Assembly: GCA_002508425.1 (NCBI GenBank)
Contig: DAKU01000181.1
Span: 1 to 21,231, forward strand
Source: Methanosarcinaceae archaeon UBA470
GTDB lineage: Archaea; Halobacteriota; Methanosarcinia; Methanosarcinales; Methanosarcinaceae
Direction: 5' to 3'
DNA: 21,231 nt
Below the pieces are notes generated by a model, which did not search any database, was not told the DNA's origin, and saw only the letters and a program-made list of their open reading frames with translations. Shown here in pieces: positions 1 to 6,965 of the stretch. Both the position numbers and the translations under genes were made by a program. How positions within the stretch are numbered: the stretch's first letter is position 1; each line of letters opens with the position of its first letter.

Positions 1-249
1 GGAATAGAAGTGCCCGATTACATTGGACTTCTATCGTTACCTTTAGCACTTCTGCTATCTATAGAAAACATAGAGAGCGTGATCTTTGTATCAAGCGTAG
101 TAGGAATACTTGCAGGATGCATAGCTTCCTTGCTTACCATAGACCGAGAAAAAAATGGAAGTGCATATATAAGTATAGGCGGTGTTGGAAGCTTTAGGGC
201 TATTTATACAATAACATTAATTGCAAGTCTTATGTCATACTATACCTAA
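1..249 (+). CDS. C-terminal fragment of an unrecognised membrane protein (runs off left edge)
   Basis: The reading frame is open from the first base of the window and ends at a TAA at 247-249. A GTG at 10 could serve as a start, but the frame continues upstream of it, so the gene probably begins outside the window. The visible 82 residues contain two hydrophobic stretches (about residues 9-20 and 27-46) and a final one (about 65-80), with a short charged loop (DREKNG) between them, so it is an integral membrane protein. The EVPDYIG segment before a hydrophobic helix faintly recalls A24 prepilin/preflagellin peptidases, but the glycine-rich GxGxGD motif of that family is absent, so I do not assign it. 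Its last 15 bases overlap the 3' end of the convergent KaiC-like gene. Confidence 0.5.
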   Translation, partial: GIEVPDYIGLLSLPLALLLSIENIESVIFVSSVVGILAGCIASLLTIDREKNGSAYISIGGVGSFRAIYTITLIASLMSYYT

Positions 250-1131
250 ATCTCGCTCTGTGCGACGCTGATCCATTTTGTCCTGCAGTATTTTTTGAGG
301 AAGATTGAGTGCACGATATTTAGCAATACCAGTAGCTGTGAACCTGAAGGGTTGAGGAGTATGATCTATACGAGTGGCCCTCATTTTTTGTATTGCCATG
401 ACAGGCATAGGAGTGGTATCAATATCGTTTGTCTGGATAAAATCAAGGAAAACAATTCCATCTCCTAGAAAATCATAGTCATCGAACTGTTTTTTCTCTA
501 TCCCATGAGTCTTCTCAGTGACCAACAGCGAGGTGATCTTGTCCTTTTTAAGTAATCTGTGTAAAGCACGCCATGAGGTAGATTTTCTGAACTCATCGGG
601 AGCCGTAAATACATTCAGAGAATCAAAAACAACCCTATCAGGTTTGTGAGATTCTATTATCTCGATCATTTCTTCAGAAGTAAGCATAGATATACCAAAG
701 ACTTCCAGATAACCATCATCAATGTACTTACCTATGTCCCAGCCAAACCTCATGAAATGCTGTACAAGTTGTTGAGCTCTCTCTTCAAATGAAAAGAAGA
801 TACACCTTTCACCATTCTTTGCTCCTTCCATCAGGAACTGCATGCAAAAAGTAGTTTTACCTGTCCCAGGAGGCCCTGTAACTACAACTGAAAATCCTTT
901 AGGGAAACCACCCTCTAGAAATTCATCTAATCCAGGTACCCCCGTAGGCACCCTTTTGAGCAACTTATCAATGTTCTGCGTATCAAGTTTTGCCTTGAAC
1001 CGACTATTATCGAGATTGAGTAAAGCTTTTTCTAATACTACATTTTTGGCGCCCAGATCCTTTTCATACCTTTCAAGGACCTTGATAGCATCGCCGCTCA
1101 GAGTAGTATGAATAGCGAATTTGGATTTCAT
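235..1131 (-). CDS. KaiC-like (RecA superfamily) ATPase with ribbon-helix-helix-like N-terminus
   Basis: A 298-residue soluble protein starting at the ATG at 1131; a GTG directly before it at 1134 is an alternative. Residues about 62-250 form a single KaiC/RadA-type ATPase domain: the entry motif TGVPGLDEFLEGG, Walker A GPPGTGKT (86-93), the paired glutamates FEE (E116, E117) used by KaiC-type ATPases, and Walker B VVFDS with D170. Residues 4-42 fit a ribbon-helix-helix pattern: a short alternating strand, a turn SGD, a helix ending in DLG, then a second helix. A DNA- or protein-binding regulatory ATPase is therefore the likely role, but the process it controls is unknown. It has one KaiC domain, not the two of the cyanobacterial clock protein. 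A TATA box lies 27-39 bases upstream, so the leader is very short. It lies downstream of pyrC on the same strand but has its own promoter. Confidence 0.85.
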   Translation of the reverse strand: MKSKFAIHTTLSGDAIKVLERYEKDLGAKNVVLEKALLNLDNSRFKAKLDTQNIDKLLKRVPTGVPGLDEFLEGGFPKGFSVVVTGPPGTGKTTFCMQFLMEGAKNGERCIFFSFEERAQQLVQHFMRFGWDIGKYIDDGYLEVFGISMLTSEEMIEIIESHKPDRVVFDSLNVFTAPDEFRKSTSWRALHRLLKKDKITSLLVTEKTHGIEKKQFDDYDFLGDGIVFLDFIQTNDIDTTPMPVMAIQKMRATRIDHTPQPFRFTATGIAKYRALNLPQKILQDKMDQRRTERDLGIV

Positions 1132-1157
1132 CACAACACCATGAACATAATAAGTGA

Positions 1158-1170
1158 TTATATATTTAAA
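1158..1170 (-). promoter_or_regulatory. TATA box of the KaiC-like gene
   Basis: On the minus strand the sequence reads TTTAAATATATAA, an archaeal TATA element centred about 33 bases before the ATG at 1131. Transcription would begin at about 1138, giving a leader of only a few bases. The position follows the usual archaeal spacing of about 25 bases from TATA box to start site. Confidence 0.55.
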
Positions 1171-1173
1171 AGG

Positions 1174-1193
1174 TTATGGTTCTATGAACATAA
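1174..1193. repeat. Imperfect inverted repeat between pyrC and the KaiC-like gene
   Basis: TTAT-G-GTTC, a TAT loop, then GAAC-ATAA gives an inverted repeat with one bulged G. It lies just after the pyrC stop and just upstream of the TATA box of the KaiC-like gene. It could be a weak terminator for pyrC or an operator. The right arm, ATGAACATAA (1184-1193), recurs exactly at 1141-1150, on the other side of the TATA box. Confidence 0.4.
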
Positions 1194-1198
1194 ATTTC

Positions 1199-2569
1199 TC
1201 AACGATGTTCATCAATGTCCATAGATTTCCCTTGACCCGGCAAGAACACACCCCGCCCATAGGAAGCGGATATCTCCCCATCCCATATCACATCACCCCT
1301 TGATATTGTGATATCAGGGAAAATAGCTTCAATTCCTTCAAATGGAGTCCAACCCACCTTTCCATGCAAGTGATCACCTTTTATAGGAGTAACCTTTTTT
1401 GTGTCCACAATGATCAAATCAGCGTCAAAACCTACCCCTAGCTTGCCTTTAGAATGCCTGTCCAGACCAAATATCCTGGCAGGAGCAGCGCTTGTAGCAT
1501 CTATCATACGCCCCAGTGGGAGAAGATTCTTCTTCACAGCCATGAGCATCAGAGGCATGAGAGTTTCCACTCCTGGCACCCCTGATGGAGCTGTCTTTAT
1601 ATCCACATCTTTTTCAGTTTCACAGTGAGGAGCATGATCTGATGCTACAATATCCACACTGCCATCATTTAATGAATTAAGAAGGAACTTAACACTTCTA
1701 CGATCCCTAAGAGGAGGATTCATTTTACCATAACAACCTAGCCTATCCCAATCCTTCGTAGAAAGGAACAGATGATGAGGCGTCACCTCACATGTGATCG
1801 GAGATAGACCTTTTTGCCGTGCAATATACCTATCTCTACCAAGTACACCTACTGACTCAAAAGCACTAATGTGACATATATGCCCCTTTGCTCCGGTCTT
1901 TCTAAGAACTTCTACTGCTTTTTGCACTGCAGTGGCCTCGCATATATTAGGCCGCGCCCGGGAGTGGGAAGCAGGAGACATATCATTCTTTAACAATGCC
2001 TCGCATTCCAAGCGGATTGCATCGTCTTCAGCATGGATAGCTGCCAACGCACCAAGTTGGTTGATCACTTTCAAGGCACTTTCAAGAGTTACTTCATCGA
2101 TATTGAGTCCACCAGTAGACTCTGCCATAAAGATCTCACCAAATGCTGTTACTCCTTCTTCCCAGAGTTCAGGGAGTTTTTCAAGATTGTTAGTAACTCC
2201 TCCATGAATACCAAAATCTACAATAGATTTACGAGAAGCAAGCTTGAGTTTTTCAGAAAAGGATTTTTTGTCAATGGTAGGAGGAAGTGTATTAGGATGA
2301 TCCACTACAGTTGTGATACCGCCTGCTGCTGCTGCACATGAACCTGTGTACCAGTCTTCTTTCTGAGTGAGACCCGGTTCTCTAAAATGTACATGCACGT
2401 CAATGCCCGCTGGAAGGACAAGAGATCCTTCTGCATCAATGACTTCACCGGCTATTACATCTGCTTCTTTTGCGATTCTGCTGATCTTCCCTTCATCGAT
2501 TACTATTTCTGCAGGCTGAAGATAATTATCATAGAATATCTTAGCATTCTTTATGAGTAAATCTGGCAT
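1199..2569 (-). CDS. pyrC: Dihydroorotase (pyrimidine biosynthesis)
   Basis: This cytoplasmic enzyme cyclises N-carbamoyl-L-aspartate to dihydroorotate, the third step of pyrimidine synthesis. The 456-residue protein shows the amidohydrolase metal site: H59-V-H61 followed by FREPG, H179 in AAIHAED, H233 in HICHIS, and D311 in the SDHAPH motif typical of class I dihydroorotases. KEDWYTG follows the HxH motif as in that family. I chose the ATG at 2569, giving MPDLLIKNAKI, because dihydroorotases begin with this strand. An in-frame GTG at 2602 would add 11 residues (MANRVIEIIIG) not typical of the family, and neither start has a strong ribosome site. No other pyrimidine genes are adjacent. It is divergent from pstS across about 250 bases. 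Confidence 0.93.
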   Translation of the reverse strand: MPDLLIKNAKIFYDNYLQPAEIVIDEGKISRIAKEADVIAGEVIDAEGSLVLPAGIDVHVHFREPGLTQKEDWYTGSCAAAAGGITTVVDHPNTLPPTIDKKSFSEKLKLASRKSIVDFGIHGGVTNNLEKLPELWEEGVTAFGEIFMAESTGGLNIDEVTLESALKVINQLGALAAIHAEDDAIRLECEALLKNDMSPASHSRARPNICEATAVQKAVEVLRKTGAKGHICHISAFESVGVLGRDRYIARQKGLSPITCEVTPHHLFLSTKDWDRLGCYGKMNPPLRDRRSVKFLLNSLNDGSVDIVASDHAPHCETEKDVDIKTAPSGVPGVETLMPLMLMAVKKNLLPLGRMIDATSAAPARIFGLDRHSKGKLGVGFDADLIIVDTKKVTPIKGDHLHGKVGWTPFEGIEAIFPDITISRGDVIWDGEISASYGRGVFLPGQGKSMDIDEHR

Positions 2570-2697
2570 GCCTATTATTATTTCAATTACCCTATTTGCC
2601 ACTTTTGTTCTTCACAAGGAAGCCATAATTATGAAATAGAGAAAAAGATAGTGATCTGCTAATTTAGGACAACAAGCAAGAGTTGAAAATTGAATAC

Positions 2698-2724
2698 TAT
2701 ATAGAATATAGAACTAATATAGAA
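2698..2724 (+). repeat. Three TATAGAA direct repeats upstream of the pst operon
   Basis: TATAGAA occurs at 2700-2706, 2707-2713 and 2718-2724, within the pyrC-pstS divergent spacer and about 100 bases before pstS. The clustering suggests a regulator-binding site or redundant TATA elements; the sequence alone does not decide which. A second TATA-like stretch (TTTACATAATA, about 2756-2766) sits closer to pstS. Confidence 0.35.
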
Positions 2725-2810
2725 AACCATAGTAAAAATAGGAGTCTGTATTGTATTTACATAATACTTATCTACACAACTGGCATCATCAAAGATAATT
2801 CCAGCAAAGT

Positions 2811-2814
2811 GGAG
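2811..2814 (+). promoter_or_regulatory. Ribosome binding site of pstS
   Basis: GGAG lies 7 bases before the ATG at 2822. This supports that start over the internal methionine at residue 10, which would begin inside the signal peptide. Confidence 0.6.
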
Positions 2815-2821
2815 AAGACTC

Positions 2822-3739
2822 ATGTTCAAAATAACAAAACTTAACAAAATGTTTATCCTTATAACTGTGTTCCTTGTTGTTGGGGTCACATTTACAGGGA
2901 TCGGGTGCGTGGATAAGAACACTACAGACGCCAGTACAACAGAAGAAATATCAAATGCTTCCCAAGATGCAACTGTAAAACAAGGTATTATTGTAAAAGG
3001 CTCTGACACAGTGCTTCCATTATCCCAAGCAGAAGCCGAAGAGTTTATGGTTAAGAATCAAGACAGCGATATCACAGTAATTGGCGGAGGTTCTGGAGTA
3101 GGAATTGCTGCACTTATTGATGGCGAGGCAGAAATAGCAATGGCTTCCAGGAATATGAAAGATTCGGAAATAGAAAAGGCAAAAAATAATAGCATCAATC
3201 CTGTAGAAACGATCATCGGATGGGATGGAATTGCAGTGGTTGTAAATCCTGAAAATCCTGTAACTCAATTAACCTTCACACAGCTTAAGGCCATCTACGA
3301 TGGAAACATAAGCAACTGGAAGGATGTTGGCGGCGAAGATATTCAAATTACAGTGATAAGCCGTGACAGCAGCTCTGGCACATATGAATACTTCAAAGAA
3401 GAAGTTTTAGAAGGAAGAGAATACCGCCAAGACGCACTTGTGCAACCTGCAACTGGAGCCATTACACAGGAAGTAGCTCAGAACAAGGGAGCTATAGGAT
3501 ATATAGGATACGCGTACCTTGATGACAGCACCAAGGCTCTAGCACTTGATGGTGGAGAAGGAACATTCGTTTCTGCTACAGAAGAGAAAATCCTTAGTGG
3601 AGAATACCCATTGGCAAGGCAACTATACTACTATACCAATGGTGAGCCACAGGGATTGACAAAAGAATTTATGGATTATGTAATGAGTGAAGAAGGACAG
3701 GCAATAGTGTCTGATGTTGGATACTTCCCAGTAAAATAA
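2822..3739 (+). CDS. pstS: Phosphate-binding lipoprotein of the Pst ABC transporter
   Basis: The extracellular phosphate receptor that delivers phosphate to the PstCA channel. The 305-residue product begins with a lipoprotein signal peptide: positively charged start, hydrophobic core at about 10-25, and lipobox TGIGC with C29 as the lipidated residue. A short TTDAST-rich linker follows. The mature part carries the family hallmarks: KGSDTVLPL near residue 60 (phosphate-contacting loop), GGGSGVGIAAL with the following GEAEIAMASR, QLKAIYDGNISNWKDVGG, and SRDSSSGTYEYF, whose Ser/Thr/Arg residues bind phosphate. It is the first gene of pstSCAB-phoU. A 6-bp hairpin directly after its stop codon may raise its expression relative to the membrane genes, as is common for binding proteins. 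Confidence 0.96.
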   Translation: MFKITKLNKMFILITVFLVVGVTFTGIGCVDKNTTDASTTEEISNASQDATVKQGIIVKGSDTVLPLSQAEAEEFMVKNQDSDITVIGGGSGVGIAALIDGEAEIAMASRNMKDSEIEKAKNNSINPVETIIGWDGIAVVVNPENPVTQLTFTQLKAIYDGNISNWKDVGGEDIQITVISRDSSSGTYEYFKEEVLEGREYRQDALVQPATGAITQEVAQNKGAIGYIGYAYLDDSTKALALDGGEGTFVSATEEKILSGEYPLARQLYYYTNGEPQGLTKEFMDYVMSEEGQAIVSDVGYFPVK

Positions 3740-3756
3740 GATCAAACAAATGATCT
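3739..3756 (+). promoter_or_regulatory. Hairpin between pstS and pstC
   Basis: AGATCA (3739-3744) and TGATCT (3751-3756) form a perfect 6-bp stem with loop AACAAA. It starts on the last base of the pstS stop and ends 3 bases before the pstC ATG at 3760, so the stem covers the region where a ribosome would bind for pstC. No T-run follows, so it is more likely an mRNA-stability or translation-control element than a terminator. Confidence 0.5.
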
Positions 3757-3759
3757 GAT

Positions 3760-4659
3760 ATGAGCAATAGAAAATATCAAGAAAAAGCGATCGAATCACT
3801 GTTGTGCCTCTCAGGAGTTACTGCAGTGGTAATCCTTTTTCTTATCTGTATTTTTTTGTTCAGGGATGGACTTGCACTGTTCCAGAATTACTCATTCATA
3901 GACTTTCTGATAGGCACAAAGTGGTACCCTACATCCCAACCGAACCAGTTTGGATTGCTACCTTTATTATTTGGATCAATAATAGTAACCTTTGGAGCAA
4001 TTATATTTTCAGTACCCCTTGGAATTGCAGTAGCAATTTACATAGCAGAACTTGCAGGTGAAAAAGAAGCTGATGTCCTTAAACCCCTTGTGGAGATACT
4101 TGCCGGAATTCCATCAGTCGTATACGGATTCTTTGGCCTAGTAGTACTGGTTCCATTGCTTCAAAACATATTGGACCTCCCAACCGGTCAGACTGCACTT
4201 GCTGGTTCTATAATGTTAGGAATAATGGCTTTGCCCACAATCATATCCATGTCAGAAGATGCCATCAGTTCAGTACCACGTTCCATTAAAGATGGATCGT
4301 TAGCTCTTGGTTCTACGGAATGGCAAACAATAAATAAAGTAATTCTACCTGCTGCCCTATCCGGAATATCCGCTGCTGTGATGCTGGGTATAGGAAGAGC
4401 CATAGGAGAAACAATGACTGTTATGATGGTGACAGGGAACACCGCAATAATACCCGGCTTTCCAGATGGGCTTTTTGTACCAGTAAGAACTATGACAGCA
4501 ACTATTGCACTGGAAATGGGAGAAGTGCCCCAAGGAAGCGAGCATTTCTATGCACTCTTTGCTATTGGCTCCGTGTTGTTCATTACCACATTCATTACCA
4601 ATATCGTGGCTGAATACATAAAAAAGAAATATAAATTTAACATGGGGGCAGGACAATAA
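3760..4659 (+). CDS. pstC: Phosphate ABC transporter permease PstC
   Basis: One of the two membrane subunits forming the phosphate channel. The 299-residue protein has about six membrane segments, the first at about residues 16-36, with a large external loop (about 37-70) before the second helix, as usual for PstC. The cytoplasmic EAA loop that contacts the PstB ATPase is visible as DGSLALGSTEWQTINKVILPAA, followed by GIGRAIGETMTVMMVTG, a PstC signature. No strong ribosome site precedes the ATG; the sequence there is the arm of the pstS-pstC hairpin. Its stop codon TAA at 4657-4659 overlaps the probable start of pstA. Confidence 0.95.
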   Translation: MSNRKYQEKAIESLLCLSGVTAVVILFLICIFLFRDGLALFQNYSFIDFLIGTKWYPTSQPNQFGLLPLLFGSIIVTFGAIIFSVPLGIAVAIYIAELAGEKEADVLKPLVEILAGIPSVVYGFFGLVVLVPLLQNILDLPTGQTALAGSIMLGIMALPTIISMSEDAISSVPRSIKDGSLALGSTEWQTINKVILPAALSGISAAVMLGIGRAIGETMTVMMVTGNTAIIPGFPDGLFVPVRTMTATIALEMGEVPQGSEHFYALFAIGSVLFITTFITNIVAEYIKKKYKFNMGAGQ

Positions 4660-5513
4660 CAAAAAAAGCTAAATTCAACCAAAAGCTTGCTTTTGCTTTC
4701 CTTAAGCTTAGTGCTGCCTTTGTAGCGCTTTTAGTAATAGCCATAATGCTACAGATATTTCTAAATGGATATAGTGCAATCAGTATAGAATTCCTTACCG
4801 AGATGCCAAGGAAAAGGATGACAGAAGGAGGCATATATCCTGCAATATTGGGAACAATATACCTTATAGTAGGATCAATGGGTGTTGCCGTACCTTTAGG
4901 CGTATTGTCAGCAATATACTTGAATGAGTATGCACAACCAGGCAAAACCAAGTGGCTAATAGAGATGGCCATTAATAATCTAGCAGGAACGCCTTCTGTA
5001 GTATTTGGACTGTTCGGACTTGCAATGTTCGTAAAATATATGGGATTTGGAGCCTCATTACTAGCTTCAGCACTCACTCTTGCATTAATGGTCCTTCCGA
5101 TAATAATAAGGACAAGCCAGGAGGCCTTGATAACCGTACCAGAAGAATATAGGTATGCTTCTCTCGCGCTTGGTGTTACTAAATGGCAAACAATAAGACA
5201 AGTAGTGCTGCCTGCTGCAATTCCTGGCATGATAACCGGTGCTATTCTGGGAGTGGGAAGAGTGGCAGGAGAAACTGCACCCATCCTACTTACAGGAGCA
5301 GCTTATTTCCTCCCAAGGCTTCCAGACTCAATTTATTCACAATTTATGGCACTACCGTATCACTTATACGTAATTGCTACTGCAGGTACCAATATCTCCC
5401 AGACAAGACCTATACAATATGGTACTGCATTAGTATTACTTGCCATAGTCCTCAGCGTCAATATGATAGCTGTCAGTATAAGAAGACATTACAGAAAAAA
5501 ACTCAGGAATTAA
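4656..5513 (+). CDS. pstA: Phosphate ABC transporter permease PstA (non-canonical ATA start proposed)
   Basis: Second membrane subunit of the phosphate channel. Family features are clear: IYLNEYAQ, the NNLAGTPSVVFGLFGLA segment, the EAA loop ASLALGVTKWQTIRQVVLPAA and GVGRVAGETAPILLTGAA, in a protein with six predicted helices. The first canonical start in this frame is the ATG at 4746, but that would cut off most of membrane helix 1: the residues just upstream (LAFAFLKLSAAFVALLVIAI) are a good helix in the same open frame. That frame is closed by a stop at 4638-4640 and contains no ATG, GTG or TTG before 4746. An ATA at 4656, overlapping the pstC stop as ATAA and preceded by a G-rich ribosome site (4644-4653), gives MTKKAKFNQK and 285 residues, the usual PstA length. 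If ATA is not used, the CDS is 4746-5513 (255 residues). Confidence 0.9.
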   Translation: MTKKAKFNQKLAFAFLKLSAAFVALLVIAIMLQIFLNGYSAISIEFLTEMPRKRMTEGGIYPAILGTIYLIVGSMGVAVPLGVLSAIYLNEYAQPGKTKWLIEMAINNLAGTPSVVFGLFGLAMFVKYMGFGASLLASALTLALMVLPIIIRTSQEALITVPEEYRYASLALGVTKWQTIRQVVLPAAIPGMITGAILGVGRVAGETAPILLTGAAYFLPRLPDSIYSQFMALPYHLYVIATAGTNISQTRPIQYGTALVLLAIVLSVNMIAVSIRRHYRKKLRN

Positions 5514-5527
5514 GGAAAAGGTAGCAA

Positions 5528-6301
5528 ATGTCAGGACAAAACAACGGAAAACAGACCGAGATAGAAGTAAGAGGACTTAATCTCTGGTACGGCAATAATC
5601 ACGCTCTTCACAATATTTCTATAGATATCCCCAAAAACAGTGTGACAGCTCTGATAGGTCCTTCAGGATGTGGAAAATCCACATTCTTAAGATGTCTGAA
5701 CAGAATGAACGATCTGGTGAAGAACTGCCGAATTGAGGGAAACGTCAGGATAGATGATAAAGATATATATTCCAAAGAGGTGGATGTAGTTGACCTGCGA
5801 AAAAGAGTGGGAATGGTGTTCCAGAAACCAAATCCTTTCCCCATGTCCATACGTGACAATATAGCCTATGGGCCAAAGATACATGGCTTTTCTAAGAATG
5901 AAATAGACAGTATTATAGAAGACGCCCTCCGCTCTGGAGCATTGTGGGATGAAGTGGCCGATAGGCTAAGTACATCTGCTCTGAATCTTAGTGGTGGACA
6001 ACAGCAAAGACTATGCATTGCGAGAACACTGGCAGTTAAACCGGAAGTAATATTATTCGATGAACCTTGCAGTGCGCTTGATCCGATATCAACTTCCAAA
6101 ATAGAAGAGCTCATAATGGAGCTTAAGAAGAAATACACTATAGTTATAGTTACACATAATATGCAACAGGCTGCAAGGATATCAGACAATACTGCATTCT
6201 TCCTCACGGGAGATCTGATAGAATATGGTAAAACCGATCAGATATTTGAGAATCCTAAAATGAAACCGACAGAAGATTACATAACGGGAAGGTTTGGGTG
6301 A
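5528..6301 (+). CDS. pstB: Phosphate ABC transporter ATP-binding protein PstB
   Basis: The cytoplasmic ATPase that powers phosphate import through PstCA. In 257 residues it shows Walker A GPSGCGKST (44-52), the PstB-typical RCLNRMNDL after it, the Q-loop at Q99 in VFQKPNPFP, ABC signature LSGGQQQRL (154-162), Walker B VILFDEP (174-180) with the following CSALDPIST D-loop, and the switch histidine H210 in VTHNMQQAAR. The ATG is preceded by an AAGGAAAAGGT purine-rich ribosome site, and the gene starts 14 bases after pstA. The length is normal for the family and all catalytic residues are present. Confidence 0.97.
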   Translation: MSGQNNGKQTEIEVRGLNLWYGNNHALHNISIDIPKNSVTALIGPSGCGKSTFLRCLNRMNDLVKNCRIEGNVRIDDKDIYSKEVDVVDLRKRVGMVFQKPNPFPMSIRDNIAYGPKIHGFSKNEIDSIIEDALRSGALWDEVADRLSTSALNLSGGQQQRLCIARTLAVKPEVILFDEPCSALDPISTSKIEELIMELKKKYTIVIVTHNMQQAARISDNTAFFLTGDLIEYGKTDQIFENPKMKPTEDYITGRFG

Positions 6302-6305
6302 AGAG

Positions 6306-6965
6306 ATGTCGAGAGAAAAATATCACAATAGTCTTGATTTACTGAAACTTAACGTATTAGAGATGATGCAAGTATCCCTTGATATGTTGAGAGGAGCGAC
6401 TGAATCCCTTACAACCCTTGATACTAACCTTGCCCACGAGACGATAAAAAAAGATGATATAGTTGATGAAAAAGAAATAAAAGTAGAGAAATGTGTCTCA
6501 CACCTTATAGCCCTTCAACAACCCATGGCAAGTGACATGAGGCTTATAACTGCAAGTTTGACAATGGCTATTGATTTGGAAAGGTTAAGCGACCTTGCAT
6601 GTAACATAGCTTGGACATCTACAGACATAAAAGGTGAACCTGAAAGGAACAAGGTGCTTCTGTCAGGTATCTGCAAGATGAGTGAGATTACAGAGAAGAT
6701 GTTGCAGGGTACTATGACAGCCTTCAAAGATTCAGATCCGGAGCTTGCCAAAAAAGTTGCGAGAGGTGATGACGTGCTAGACAAGCTTTTCTTTGATACT
6801 GAGAAGGAGTTCATAGAGATGATGATCAAAGACCATAGTATCATCACTGATGCTTCACACCTACTCTTTGTATTAAGGTACTTAGAAAGAATAGGAGATC
6901 ATATTTGTAATATTTGCCAGAGTATCGTATACCTAGTGACTGGTGAAAGATTGATACTTAACTAA
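6306..6965 (+). CDS. phoU: Phosphate transport regulator PhoU
   Basis: A cytoplasmic helical protein that modulates Pst transport and phosphate signalling. The 219-residue product is a duplication of a three-helix bundle, each half bearing the metal-cluster motif: DLERLSD at 90-96 and YLERIGDH at 192-199, both followed by an Asn-Ile pair. I chose the ATG at 6306 because GGGTGA (6297-6302) precedes it at ribosome-site spacing; a TTG at 6294 is in frame but lies inside pstB. The start is 4 bases after the pstB stop, so the two are translationally linked. No PhoB/PhoR genes are present, as expected in archaea. Its TAA (6963-6965) directly abuts the polB stop. Confidence 0.95.
   Translation: MSREKYHNSLDLLKLNVLEMMQVSLDMLRGATESLTTLDTNLAHETIKKDDIVDEKEIKVEKCVSHLIALQQPMASDMRLITASLTMAIDLERLSDLACNIAWTSTDIKGEPERNKVLLSGICKMSEITEKMLQGTMTAFKDSDPELAKKVARGDDVLDKLFFDTEKEFIEMMIKDHSIITDASHLLFVLRYLERIGDHICNICQSIVYLVTGERLILN

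Noticed and set aside
235..1131. KaiC-like genes as circadian clock components
   Set aside because: Both have a single ATPase domain, no kaiA/kaiB is present, and such proteins are common in archaea with other roles.
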